A DNA stretch of 64,000 nt from an uncultured Pseudoteredinibacter sp. (GTDB taxonomy: Bacteria > Pseudomonadota > Gammaproteobacteria > Pseudomonadales > Cellvibrionaceae). This document shows positions 55,795 through 64,000 of this stretch, one piece after another. A program made the translations under genes and the position numbers. Under the pieces are notes generated by a model. It had not been told where the DNA came from, did no database searches, and saw only the letters and a list, made by a program, of their open reading frames with translations. The stretch spans positions 496,001-560,000 of the forward strand of contig NZ_CANMSS010000002.1 in NCBI RefSeq assembly GCF_947500695.1. Reading direction: 5' to 3'. The number at the start of each line of letters is the position of its first letter. Positions within the stretch are counted from its first letter, which is position 1.

Positions 55795-55812
55795 TATAGC
55801 TTCAAAGCTATA
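55795..55812. repeat. 18-bp inverted repeat upstream of polA
   Basis: TATAGCTT-ca-AAGCTATA is a perfect 8+8 palindrome, 113 nt before the polA start. It could be an operator or promoter element. Confidence 0.5.
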
Positions 55813-55833
55813 TTTGGCGTAACAAAGGGTAAC

Positions 55834-55864
55834 AAAAGCAAAAAGACAGCATTCGAAATGCTGT
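55834..55864 (-). terminator. Leftward terminator-like hairpin before polA
   Basis: On the reverse strand ACAGCATT-TCG-AATGCTGT is an 8-bp stem followed by CTTTTTGCTTTTG. It would stop RNA entering from the polA side; no leftward gene is visible there, so it may act on antisense RNA. Confidence 0.6.
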
Positions 55865-55924
55865 GGCTCCATGTTTTTCGAATCTAGTGTATGCTTCGCT
55901 CTTTGTCCGAAGATGAGACACCGT

Positions 55925-58660
55925 ATGTCTGAAACGCAGCAGGCCCCACTGGTTTTGGTGGATGGCTCTTCCTATTTATATCGCGCATTCCATGCTTTAC
56001 CACCGTTGACTAACTCTAAAGGTCAAGATACGGGTGCGGTGAAAGGCGTAATCAATATGTTACGTCGCCTGCAAAAGGATTATGAAGGCAGTGAAGTTGC
56101 TGTCATTTTTGATGCGAAGGGCAAAACCTTTCGTGATGATATTTACCCAGAGTACAAGGCGAATCGCCCGCCAATGCCGAATGAGTTGCGGACGCAGATT
56201 GAGCCTATCCACCAGATTATTCGAGCCATGGGCTTGCCGCTGATCGCCATTAGCGGAGTAGAAGCTGATGATGTTATCGGAACCCTAGCGCAGCAGGCCA
56301 CCGAAGCGGGTATCGATGTGGTGGTATCCACCGGCGATAAGGATATGGCCCAGCTGGTTAATAAGCATGTTACCTTGGTAAACACCATGACCGAGACGGT
56401 GATGGATATCGCTGGCGTAGAGACCAAGTTCGGCTTGCCCCCCGAGCTGATTATCGATTATTTGGCTCTTATGGGTGATAAGGTCGATAACATTCCAGGC
56501 GTGCCAGGTGTTGGTGAAAAAACCGCATTGGCCCTTTTACAGGGTTTAGGTAGCCTCGAAGATATTTACGGTCGCCTAGATGATATTGCAGAGCTAAGTT
56601 TTCGTGGCTCTAAAACCATGAAGCAAAAGCTGATCGACAATAAAGAGCAGGCGTTTCTATCTTACGAGCTGGCCACCATTAAACTAGATGTAGAGATGGA
56701 TTTTGGCCCAGCGGATCTAAAGCAATCAACCCCACAAAGCGAAGAGTTGCTTAGTTTGTTCCAAGAGATGGAGTTTAAAGGCTGGGTTGCCGAAATAGAT
56801 GAGGCTGGAGAAGGTGCTGAGTCAGCAACAGCAGCTGCGCCGCAAATATCTGAAGTGGATTATCAAACAGTTTTAAGCGAAGAAGAGCTGGCGCCCTGGC
56901 TGGAAGCTTTGCAAGCGGCAGAGCTATTTGCATTCGATACCGAGACCGATAGCCTTGATTATATGCAGGCTCAATTGGTGGGTGTTTCCTTTTCGGTTGA
57001 GCCGGGCAAAGCTGCTTATGTCCCCTGTGCGCATGATTATTTAGATGCTCCAGGTCAGATTGATAGGGAGCGCTTACTCACTTTGCTGAAGCCTATTTTA
57101 GAGGACCCAAGCAAAGCTAAAGTTGGGCAAAACCTTAAGTACGATAAAAGCGTGCTGGCCAACTACGATGTAGATTTGCAGGGTATTGCCTTCGATACCA
57201 TGTTGGAATCTTATTGTTTAAACAGTACGGCCAACCGCCATGATATGGACACCTTGGCTAAAACTCACTTAGATGTTGATACTGTTCATTTTGAAGACAT
57301 CGCCGGCAAAGGCGCCAAGCAGCTAACTTTCAATCAAATTGAACTCGATAAAGCTGGCCATTATGCGGCGGAAGATGCGGATATTACCTTGCGTCTTCAC
57401 CAGGCGATTTGGCCGCAGTTAGAGCAAGATGAAGGCCCTCGTTCGGTATTTGAAAAGATAGAGCTGCCATTAGTGCCACTGCTTTCAAAGATCGAGCGCC
57501 AAGGTGCCTACCTAGACTGCAACCGTTTAGGCAAGCAGAGTCTAGAGCTGGCTGAGCGTATGGAGGCTTTAGAGAAGGAGGCCTTTGAGTTGGCCGGCGA
57601 AGAGTTTAATTTAGGCTCACCCAAGCAGTTGGGTGCCATTCTCTTTGAAAAGCTCGAGCTGCCTATTATCAAAAAGACCCCAAAGGGCGCTCCGTCAACA
57701 GCAGAAGAGGTGCTGCAAGAGCTAGCCCTGGACTACCCATTACCAAAGCTATTAATGGAATATCGTGGTCTTTCCAAGCTGAAATCGACCTATACGGATA
57801 AGCTGCCTCAAATGGTGCAGCCGAAGACGGGCCGTGTACATACCTCCTATCATCAGGCGGTTACAGCAACCGGGCGTTTATCCTCATCGGATCCCAATTT
57901 ACAAAACATCCCAATTCGTACTGAAGAAGGGCGTCGAGTTCGCCAGGCTTTTGTTGCGCCAGAGGGCTATAAAATTGTTGCGGCGGATTACTCTCAGATT
58001 GAGCTGCGTATCATGGCGCATTTATCCCAAGATAAGGGCTTATTGAACGCCTTTGCTCAGGGCTTGGATGTTCACCGAGCAACGGCAGCTGAGGTATTTG
58101 GCTGTGACATTGAGCAGGTGAGTACTGAACAGCGTCGCAGCGCCAAGGCGATTAACTTCGGTTTGATCTACGGTATGTCGGCCTTCGGTTTAGCAAAGCA
58201 GCTTCATATTGGTCGCAATGATGCCCAGCAATATATGGATCTGTATTTTGAACGCTACCCCGGTGTGCAGGACTATATGAACGACACTCGGGCCTTAGCC
58301 GCAGAAAAGGGTTATGTAGAAACGCTATTTGGCCGACGCTTATATTTGCCTGAGATTAATTCGCGCAATGGCATGCGCCGTCAAGCTGCTGAGCGCACGG
58401 CAATTAACGCACCCATGCAGGGTACAGCCGCCGATATCATAAAGTTGGCAATGATCGCGGTAGATGAATGGCTAGAAGAAAGTGGCCTAGATGCCCGCAT
58501 GATCATGCAAGTTCACGACGAATTGGTACTAGAAGTGGCTGAGTCAGACCTTGATAAGGTCTCGGAGGGCTTGGTAGAGGCTATGTCCACAGCGGTGAAT
58601 CTTGATGTTCCGCTATTGGTAGAAGCTGGTGTCGGAGATAACTGGGATGAGGCTCATTAA
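55925..58660 (+). CDS. polA: DNA polymerase I
   Basis: The 911-residue enzyme has three domains. The N-terminal 5'-3' exonuclease (about 1-290) starts [20 protein letters not shown]. The 3'-5' exonuclease (about 310-500) has [22 protein letters not shown] and [10 protein letters not shown], all acidic residues intact. The polymerase domain contains [39 protein letters not shown] and [11 protein letters not shown] start at ATG 55925 (MSETQQAP), since an upstream in-frame Met at 55871 gives 18 residues without family support. It acts in replication and repair. A terminator follows. The neighbourhood znuABC-polA-engB-cytochrome c4-dsbA resembles Pseudomonas. Confidence 0.98.
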   Translation: MSETQQAPLVLVDGSSYLYRAFHALPPLTNSKGQDTGAVKGVINMLRRLQKDYEGSEVAVIFDAKGKTFRDDIYPEYKANRPPMPNELRTQIEPIHQIIRAMGLPLIAISGVEADDVIGTLAQQATEAGIDVVVSTGDKDMAQLVNKHVTLVNTMTETVMDIAGVETKFGLPPELIIDYLALMGDKVDNIPGVPGVGEKTALALLQGLGSLEDIYGRLDDIAELSFRGSKTMKQKLIDNKEQAFLSYELATIKLDVEMDFGPADLKQSTPQSEELLSLFQEMEFKGWVAEIDEAGEGAESATAAAPQISEVDYQTVLSEEELAPWLEALQAAELFAFDTETDSLDYMQAQLVGVSFSVEPGKAAYVPCAHDYLDAPGQIDRERLLTLLKPILEDPSKAKVGQNLKYDKSVLANYDVDLQGIAFDTMLESYCLNSTANRHDMDTLAKTHLDVDTVHFEDIAGKGAKQLTFNQIELDKAGHYAAEDADITLRLHQAIWPQLEQDEGPRSVFEKIELPLVPLLSKIERQGAYLDCNRLGKQSLELAERMEALEKEAFELAGEEFNLGSPKQLGAILFEKLELPIIKKTPKGAPSTAEEVLQELALDYPLPKLLMEYRGLSKLKSTYTDKLPQMVQPKTGRVHTSYHQAVTATGRLSSSDPNLQNIPIRTEEGRRVRQAFVAPEGYKIVAADYSQIELRIMAHLSQDKGLLNAFAQGLDVHRATAAEVFGCDIEQVSTEQRRSAKAINFGLIYGMSAFGLAKQLHIGRNDAQQYMDLYFERYPGVQDYMNDTRALAAEKGYVETLFGRRLYLPEINSRNGMRRQAAERTAINAPMQGTAADIIKLAMIAVDEWLEESGLDARMIMQVHDELVLEVAESDLDKVSEGLVEAMSTAVNLDVPLLVEAGVGDNWDEAH

Positions 58661-58804
58661 TTTCTAAAAGTAGGATGGCAGAAAGATTAAAAATATTTCA
58701 TCTTTTTTGGAACTTTGCCTGATGAGGCCAGTCATAGTTAACAGTTAATGTGACTCTCCTCTCTATTGATTAACTGAATTTCAGTATTAGCTAGAATTTT
58801 AAGC

Positions 58805-58836
58805 AACCCCGGCCGATTGGTACGGGGTTTTTTATT
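58805..58836 (+). terminator. Terminator of polA
   Basis: AACCCCG (58805-58811) pairs with CGGGGTT (58823-58829), followed by TTTTTATT. It lies 145 nt after the polA stop. Confidence 0.85.
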
Positions 58837-58869
58837 ACCTGAGATAAATGGAGTGGGCGTGTAGAACCG

Positions 58870-58929
58870 CATGGATGCGGTGAATGCCGATATTGCAGGA
58901 GCAAATCTCGACCGCTCATCCAGACCATA
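58870..58929. repeat. 60-bp direct repeat, copy 1
   Basis: This copy matches 59034-59093 at 57 of 60 positions. It contains GCAGGAGCA (58895-58903), which can pair with TGCTCCTGC at 58933-58941 to form a hairpin. It has the look of a dispersed intergenic repeat element. Confidence 0.85.
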
Positions 58930-59033
58930 TCCTGCTCCTGCTTGCTGATATTCGCCGTCCGGGCGAATAGCCTACGGCCAAGCCCAAATTCCTTCCAAAG
59001 GAATTAGTCATGGCGCCCGCAGGATACGAGCCA

Positions 59034-59093
59034 CATGGATGTGGTGAATGTCGATATTGCAGGAGCAAATCTCGACCGGTCATCCAGACCATA
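59034..59093. repeat. 60-bp direct repeat, copy 2
   Basis: This copy differs from copy 1 at three positions and lies 164 bp to its right in the same orientation. It abuts the receptor terminator. The TGCTCCTGC arm found after copy 1 is missing here. Confidence 0.85.
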
Positions 59094-59120
59094 AAAAACC
59101 CGGCGCGGTGGCCGGGTTTT
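59090..59120 (-). terminator. Terminator of the TonB-dependent receptor at 59141
   Basis: AAAACCCGGC (59095-59104) pairs with GCCGGGTTTT (59111-59120) across 6 nt; on the reverse strand the stem is followed by TTTAT. It starts 21 nt after the receptor stop. Confidence 0.88.
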
Positions 59121-59140
59121 GGGTCCTTCGAGCCTAAGGC

Positions 59141-61744
59141 TTAGAAGTTGTATTTAGCCGTCATACCGTAGGTACGAGGAGGCTGCTGAATAAACGAGCT
59201 CAAGCTGTTAGTTTGGAAGGTAGAAGTGAAAGACGCATAAACTTCATCATCAGTCAGGTTCTTGCCCCAAATCTCAAGTGCCCAGCCGCCGTCTTGCTCG
59301 CCAATACCGATGGTGGCATTAACAATGCTAACGTTCTGCTCACTTAGCGGTTCGTTAGAAGACTGACGGAAGAAGTCAGAGCGATAGTTGCCGCTTAGGC
59401 TAGCCGTGAATTCTAGACTTTCAGAGATTGGCTGATTGTAAGCAATCAATAAAGAAGCGCTGAAGTCAGAAGACTGAACTACGCGTTGACCTGACAGGTC
59501 ATTGGTATTCGCAGCTTGGCCTGCCAAAGTTTGAGCAATGGTAATTGGGCCGTCTGGGAACTCGTCATAGTTCACGTCTTGCCATACCGCACCACCACTA
59601 ATAAACCAGTTGTCGCTAGGCTTGAAGGCGAAGTCTACTTCTAGACCGGTACCTTCGGTTTTGGCTGCGTTTCGAACAACAAAGCCGGTGCTGGTAAAGC
59701 TCTGGAACTGATAATCTTCAAGCTCTTGCACAAATACAGCAGCATTCAAGCTCAAACGGTTGTCCATTAAGCGAGACTTGAAGCCCACTTCAAAGGTATC
59801 AACTAGTTCAGGCTGGAAAACCACAACATTCGGGTCGCTTACTACTTGGCTGTCAGGTGTAGTACTTGGGCCAGCACGATCTAAGTTTAAGCCACCGGAT
59901 TTGTAGCCGCGCGCGAAGCGAGCATAGCCACTCATGTCTTCATTAAACTGGTAGTTCACACTTAATGTGCCTGAGATGTTGTCATCATCATAATTTGCTG
60001 TGAATGGCTCATATGGTACAACCAGCTGAACGCCTCGGGCGCCTGCAGCTAGTTGTTGTGCACCACCAACAAGCGCTTGTGAACCAGGGTCGCCAGCAGA
60101 GGCACCCGCTTGAATTCCAGCCAAGGTAGCATTTACGATGGCAGGATCAGTGCCGATTGGGAATACACCATTTTGAACAGCCAGTGCTGCTAGGTAGGTG
60201 TTAAACATTTCCTGTGAATCGATACGAGACCAAGGGTTGTTGAAGTCTGGAATATAGTCGGCTTGCTTCTCTTCATCGGAGTAGCGAAGACCCAAGGTGA
60301 AGCTTAGATCGTCGTTTACATTCCAAGTGGCCTGACCAAAGAATGCGAAACTCTCTGCAGAATAGTCATTACCACTGCCACCTTTACCATCGGCGCCGAA
60401 GTATAGCGAGCCAATTTGGGCTGGCGAGATATTGCCTAGGGCGGCCTGACCTACTTCAGCCAAGGTAAATAGGTTGGCGGCATTGGATGGGTCAGCATCC
60501 AGAGAAGTTAGAGCGTTCACATAAGGACGCAAATCGGTACCGAAAGGTAGTGGCGAGTTGTATTGGATCTCCTGATCAAATACGTAAGCACCTACCGTCC
60601 AATCGATGGTGTTTGAGCCAGTAGAAGCCCAGCGAATCTCTAAACTCTTCTCATCGTTATCAAAGGTTTGAATACGAGTCAGGATGTCAGCTGAGTTGTG
60701 ATCAGCATCTAGCGCCTGGAAGTTTTCGAAGTTACGGCTAGAAGCAATAACAGTAAGCGCTGTTTCGCCTAAATCCCAGTTTAGTTCGGCGGAAATACCC
60801 TGGTCGTCAATCTTATCGACATATGGCTGATTGGAAGCAAACTGGTGATCGAATACGTCACGAACTTGCGCACCAGGTAAGCCGTTATAGTCAATAGGGT
60901 TGGCTGGCAAGCGAGAGAACTGTGAGCCATCGACAAAATCAATAGCGTTCTGAGCCGGACCATATAAAAGAGGAGTGGCTGCACAGCAGTTTTCATCAGA
61001 GTGAGATTTATCAACAATTACACGTAAGGTTGCATCGTCGCTGACATCCCAAAGTAACTGACCGCGTAAGCTGTAGCGATCACGGTTCTGTGCTTCTTCA
61101 CCGGTAAATGGGTTATCCATGTAACCGTCGCGCTCATGCCAAGAGCCAGACAAACGGCCGGCCAGCTTGTCTTCAATTAAAGAGCCAGTCGCGGAAGCGC
61201 GAACTTGCTTATAGCCATAGTTACCTAGGCTAACTTCCATGGTGCCGCCTGCTTCATGTGAAGGTGCCGCAGTACGCACACTTACAACACCAGCTGAAGT
61301 GTTACGACCGAACAAGGTTCCCTGTGGACCTTTTAGAACTTCAATGCCTTCAATGTCGACATAATCTGACATGGCAGAGCCGGGACGACCTCGGTATACA
61401 CCATCGATAAAGATACCTACCGATTGCTCGAAACCAGCGTTGTTACCGGAGGTGCCCATACCACGGATGTAGATAGAGGTATCGGATGCGCCGGTCGAGT
61501 TATCGATGCTGATCGAAGGGGCAACCTGGGTTAAATCATTAATATCGCGAACTTTGGCCTGATCTAGTGAGTCGGCACTATAGCTGGATACTGAAACGGG
61601 GACTTCTAATATGGATTGCTCACGTTTTTGAGCATATACAACGACTTCTTCAAGCTCGGTGCTGTTCTGTGCAAAGGTAGAGCTTGCGCCTACTGCCATA
61701 GCAATGGCCGTAGCCAACAGGGTTGGTCGGTGGTGTAGTGTCAT
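59141..61744 (-). CDS. TonB-dependent outer-membrane receptor
   Basis: The 867-residue protein has a signal peptide (LLATAIAMAVGASSTFA), a TonB-box-like EEVVVYA near residues 32-38, and a plug with VPVSVSSYSADSLD, SIYIRGMGTSGNN, SVGIFIDGVYRGRPG and IEVLKGPQGTLFGRNTSAGV. The barrel ends in Phe (GMTAKYNF). This plug style is common in marine receptors for varied organic substrates and iron chelates. No neighbouring enzyme gene hints at the substrate. It is flanked by its own terminator and a 223-bp upstream region. Confidence 0.93.
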   Translation of the reverse strand: MTLHHRPTLLATAIAMAVGASSTFAQNSTELEEVVVYAQKREQSILEVPVSVSSYSADSLDQAKVRDINDLTQVAPSISIDNSTGASDTSIYIRGMGTSGNNAGFEQSVGIFIDGVYRGRPGSAMSDYVDIEGIEVLKGPQGTLFGRNTSAGVVSVRTAAPSHEAGGTMEVSLGNYGYKQVRASATGSLIEDKLAGRLSGSWHERDGYMDNPFTGEEAQNRDRYSLRGQLLWDVSDDATLRVIVDKSHSDENCCAATPLLYGPAQNAIDFVDGSQFSRLPANPIDYNGLPGAQVRDVFDHQFASNQPYVDKIDDQGISAELNWDLGETALTVIASSRNFENFQALDADHNSADILTRIQTFDNDEKSLEIRWASTGSNTIDWTVGAYVFDQEIQYNSPLPFGTDLRPYVNALTSLDADPSNAANLFTLAEVGQAALGNISPAQIGSLYFGADGKGGSGNDYSAESFAFFGQATWNVNDDLSFTLGLRYSDEEKQADYIPDFNNPWSRIDSQEMFNTYLAALAVQNGVFPIGTDPAIVNATLAGIQAGASAGDPGSQALVGGAQQLAAGARGVQLVVPYEPFTANYDDDNISGTLSVNYQFNEDMSGYARFARGYKSGGLNLDRAGPSTTPDSQVVSDPNVVVFQPELVDTFEVGFKSRLMDNRLSLNAAVFVQELEDYQFQSFTSTGFVVRNAAKTEGTGLEVDFAFKPSDNWFISGGAVWQDVNYDEFPDGPITIAQTLAGQAANTNDLSGQRVVQSSDFSASLLIAYNQPISESLEFTASLSGNYRSDFFRQSSNEPLSEQNVSIVNATIGIGEQDGGWALEIWGKNLTDDEVYASFTSTFQTNSLSSFIQQPPRTYGMTAKYNF

Positions 61745-61967
61745 GGTGACATCCTCTGTTGCAACTTCATTTTTATGTTTATTAGCGAATTTGACTGGTT
61801 TTTAACTACCAGTTTCGAGAATCTTTATGTTTTTTGCGTCCTTATTATGAAATTATTTAGACGCTTGTTTGAGATTACCGGATTTGTTAAGAAATGCAAA
61901 TAAACAGTGGCTATGATGAGTACTTTTTAGGATGAATACTGTGCCGAAATTTTGTACAGCGGAACTT

Positions 61968-62621
61968 TTATTCTTCAGGTGATTCGCTACTGCTTTCAAT
62001 CGGGTCGATTTTTAACCAATTATTCAGCGTGCTTTCCAGCTCCTTGATGCCGGTCTTCTTTAGAGAGGAGAATAGCTGAGCGCTCACCAAGTCGTCTACT
62101 TGGGCTTCTTTAAGATGTTTACGAACTCTTAATAGGGTGTTTTGAGCTGGGCCTTTTTTGAGTTTATCAGCTTTGGTAAGAAGTATATGTACGGGCATTT
62201 CACCCTCAACCGCCCAATTCAACATCATGGTGTCAAACTCTTGCATTGGGTGACGAACATCCATCAATAAAACTAAGCCCTTAAGGCATTGTCGCTCTGC
62301 TAAGTATTCAGATAAATGCTTCTCCCATTCTTTTTTCATGGCAAGAGGCACTTTTGCAAAGCCATAGCCAGGGAGGTCAACCAAACGTTGTTCTTCGGTA
62401 AGTGCAAAGAAATTGATTAGCTGTGTGCGGCCGGGGGTTTTACTCGTGCGAGCAAGCTTGTGATTCTGGCACAAGGTATTAATGGCGCTGGATTTGCCCG
62501 CATTTGAGCGGCCGGCGAATGCAACCTCGGCACCGCTGTCGCTAGGACATTGGCGAATACTTGGTGCACTTTGTGTAAAAATAGCGTCGCTGTACTTGAT
62601 CTGGCCCATATACGGCTGCAA
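61968..62621 (-). CDS. engB: Ribosome biogenesis GTP-binding protein EngB (YsxC/YihA)
   Basis: The 217-residue GTPase has G1 [11 protein letters not shown]2 region [13 protein letters not shown]3 [11 protein letters not shown] and G4 LLTKADKL. Length matches E. coli YihA (210). It is an essential large-subunit assembly factor. It lies near polA and divergent from the cytochrome c4 gene, as in Pseudomonas. Met5 (MGQIKYSD) is an alternative start. Confidence 0.96.
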   Translation of the reverse strand: MQPYMGQIKYSDAIFTQSAPSIRQCPSDSGAEVAFAGRSNAGKSSAINTLCQNHKLARTSKTPGRTQLINFFALTEEQRLVDLPGYGFAKVPLAMKKEWEKHLSEYLAERQCLKGLVLLMDVRHPMQEFDTMMLNWAVEGEMPVHILLTKADKLKKGPAQNTLLRVRKHLKEAQVDDLVSAQLFSSLKKTGIKELESTLNNWLKIDPIESSSESPEE

Positions 62622-62922
62622 AACCCTTTATAAATAGTGTGTTATCAATGAGTTGTGTATATAATGTCGCGGCTTTGGCCTCGGTGAGGGTGCGCATTGT
62701 AGCTTGTCAGCTGCAGGATACCAAGTTGCCACTTTATCGCCATATGACAATGGCAAAGCACCATAGCTAGCTGTTCTTATAGCAACAGCGGTGATAGCTT
62801 AGACAAATTACGCACTGTGCGAGCTTGCCGTCTACAATAGGGTCAAGCCATGCCATTGCAGCAGGTTTATAAGTGATAGTCTCGCCTAAGAGGCGATTCA
62901 TAACCGGATTACGGATTAGCCA
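62622..62922. other. 301-bp divergent region between engB and cytochrome c4 genes
   Basis: It should hold promoters for both genes. A small hairpin TCGCCT-aag-AGGCGA (62882-62896) lies 26 nt upstream of the cytochrome gene start, and TATAAG at 62868-62873 is a possible -10 box. I see no gene here. Confidence 0.5.
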
Positions 62923-63573
62923 ATGAAGAATCTATATAAATACGCCTTAGTATCCATCGCAGCCTTATCTACTGCCAATGTCACCGTCGCGGCAGGTGAT
63001 GCCGCAGCGGGCGAAGCCAAGACTGTTATCTGTGCAGCTTGCCACGGTAAAGATGGCAATAGCGCTGCTCCGAATTTCCCTAAATTGGCTAATTTGGGTG
63101 AAAAATACCTAGTTAAGCAGATGCAAGACATCAAATCTGGCGCTCGACCTGTTTTAGAAATGACAGGCATGTTGGATGCTATGAGTGATCAGGATTTGGC
63201 TGATATCGCGGCTTATTTTAGCAGCAAGAATATGCAGCTAAGTGGCTCTAAAGAGATCGAGGTGCAATTGCAGTCAGGTTTACGTTCTGAAGACCCAATT
63301 GCTTTGGGTGCCAAGGTTTACCGTGCGGGTAATACGGAGTCCGGCACTCCGGCATGTACTGGATGTCATTCTCCACGCGGCCAAGGTAATGCTCCAGCTG
63401 GCTATCCTCGCCTAAGTGGTCAGCACGCTGACTATATCGAAAAGCAGTTAAAGGCTTTCCGCAACGGTGATCGTGTAAACGATGGCGATACTAAAATTAT
63501 GCGCGGTGTTGCTCAGTATATGACTGATGCTGAGATCAAAGCTGTGGCAAACTATATCGCTGGCTTAAACTAA
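62923..63573 (+). CDS. Dihaem cytochrome c4
   Basis: The 216-residue periplasmic protein has a signal peptide (YALVSIAALSTANVTVA) and two cytochrome c domains with haem sites CAACHGKDGN and CTGCHSPRGQG. The spacing, about 100 residues apart, and total length match cytochrome c4. It can donate electrons to terminal oxidases such as the cox complex in this window. The downstream dsbA gene is separated by a terminator. The order engB-cytochrome c4-dsbA is conserved in Pseudomonas. Confidence 0.95.
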   Translation: MKNLYKYALVSIAALSTANVTVAAGDAAAGEAKTVICAACHGKDGNSAAPNFPKLANLGEKYLVKQMQDIKSGARPVLEMTGMLDAMSDQDLADIAAYFSSKNMQLSGSKEIEVQLQSGLRSEDPIALGAKVYRAGNTESGTPACTGCHSPRGQGNAPAGYPRLSGQHADYIEKQLKAFRNGDRVNDGDTKIMRGVAQYMTDAEIKAVANYIAGLN

Positions 63574-63592
63574 GATACCCAGCGTTCTTGAG

Positions 63593-63617
63593 AAGGCGGC
63601 TATAGGCCGCCTTTTTG
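63593..63617 (+). terminator. Terminator of the cytochrome c4 gene
   Basis: AGGCGGC (63594-63600) and GCCGCCT (63606-63612) pair around TATAG, followed by TTTTGC. It is 20 nt after the stop codon. Confidence 0.88.
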
Positions 63618-63715
63618 CTGCCTGTAAGATTTATGGTCTTCAGTTTTTGTTAAGGCCTTGGAACTAGAATCAAATTAGCGGTCTAATGCTATCTATACAG
63701 TTATGGAGAAGAAAT

Positions 63716-64000
63716 ATGCGTGCCATTCTGGCTTTTGCTGCGATGCTGTTTTCCCTGTCGGCTTTTGCTCAATATGAGGCGGGTAAAGACTATATTGAAC
63801 TGGCGGTCCCTCTAAAAACCGGTAGTGATAAAATTCAGGTGGATGAGTACTTTTCGTACAGTTGCGGCCACTGTTTTAAATTTGAGCCTGTAATCACCCA
63901 ATGGAAAAAGGGTTTGGCTGATGATGTGGAGCTGGTACAAACTCCAGTTGCTTGGCAATTAGTGAATAAAGGCCAGCGTGGCTACGCACAGGTTGCTTTG
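63716..64000 (+). CDS. dsbA: Thiol:disulfide interchange protein DsbA, N-terminal part (partial)
   Basis: The frame from ATG 63716 is open for 95 codons to the window edge. It begins with a signal peptide (MRAILAFAAMLFSLSAFA). The thioredoxin-fold active site follows in DEYFSYSCGHCFKFEP, with CGHC where E. coli DsbA has CPHC. GGAG lies about 8 nt upstream of the start. The protein introduces disulfides into periplasmic proteins. The end is outside the window. Confidence 0.92.
   Translation, partial: MRAILAFAAMLFSLSAFAQYEAGKDYIELAVPLKTGSDKIQVDEYFSYSCGHCFKFEPVITQWKKGLADDVELVQTPVAWQLVNKGQRGYAQVAL

Larger units (their letters stand above)
55560..55924. other. 365-bp region upstream of polA
   Basis: This gap holds two hairpins facing left (55593-55621 and 55846-55864), each followed on the reverse strand by a T-rich tract. 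It also holds an 18-bp inverted repeat at 55795-55812 and several GTTAC/GTAAC motifs. No protein-coding ORF stands out. A short leftward RNA between the two hairpins is possible. Confidence 0.55.
58661..59140. other. 480-bp region after polA with terminators and a two-copy repeat
   Basis: From left to right: the polA terminator (58805-58834), repeat copy 1 (58870-58929), a 104-nt palindrome-rich spacer, repeat copy 2 (59034-59093) and the terminator of the leftward receptor gene. The spacer has ATTCGCC/GGCGAAT and AATTCCTT/AAGGAATT inverted repeats. No gene is visible. Confidence 0.75.

Noticed and set aside
58661..59140. CRISPR array or insertion sequence in the repeat region after polA
   Set aside because: There are only two 60-bp copies with one 104-nt spacer, no cas genes and no transposase, so it fits neither type.

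Overview
The window is a chromosomal segment of an aerobic marine-type gammaproteobacterium. Gene order resembles both Pseudomonas (aa3-type oxidase cluster; zur-znuCB/znuA; polA-engB-cytochrome c4-dsbA; prlC-yheV) and Vibrio/Enterobacteria (trkA-rsmB-fmt-def, dprA, tsaC, hemF, aroE, gamma-carbonic anhydrase). Moderate GC, three TonB-dependent receptors and many signalling proteins fit a Cellvibrionales/Spongiibacteraceae-like organism; that placement is inference, not a computed result.

Region 1 (1-19.9 kb) is a housekeeping block. A leftward def-fmt-rsmB-trkA-trkH operon faces away from a LysM protein, dprA, purE-tsaC, hemF and aroE, with a gamma-class carbonic anhydrase further on. Two insertions break the usual order. 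The first is a convergent pair at 6.1-10.9 kb: a degenerate-kinase/ATPase/histidine kinase and an HD-GYP response regulator. The second is a membrane protein-ECF sigma-small membrane protein operon plus a DUF885 protein at 15.4-19.1 kb.

Region 2 (20-42.2 kb) is accessory. It holds a TorR/TorS-like phosphorelay followed by a periplasmic binding protein. Next come two gamma-glutamyltransferases flanking a TonB-dependent receptor. After these are a two-domain beta-propeller phytase with its own TonB-dependent receptor, divergent from a GGDEF-AraC pair. The intergenic region between the last two units carries two oppositely oriented Pho-box-like sequences, suggesting phosphate control of both. 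Oligopeptidase A, YheV, an unknown protein and a MATE exporter follow.

Region 3 (42.2-51.3 kb) is a complete cytochrome c oxidase locus: coxB with a fused cytochrome c domain, coxA, ctaG, coxC, DUF2909, SURF1, a CxxxC protein, ctaA, ctaB and SCO. An orphan solute-binding protein gene overlaps the SCO 3' end.

Region 4 (52.2-64 kb) holds the zinc uptake locus with a Zur-box-like palindrome, a small secreted protein, polA, a two-copy repeat element, a third TonB-dependent receptor, engB, cytochrome c4 and the start of dsbA.

The most distinctive observations are the paired Pho boxes at the phytase locus and a second gamma-glutamyltransferase with replaced substrate-binding residues. Others are the kinase-ATPase-histidine kinase lacking a kinase N-lobe, the phosphorelay with its own binding protein, and the repeats and terminators around polA. 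I saw no tRNA, rRNA, CRISPR array, insertion sequence or prophage.
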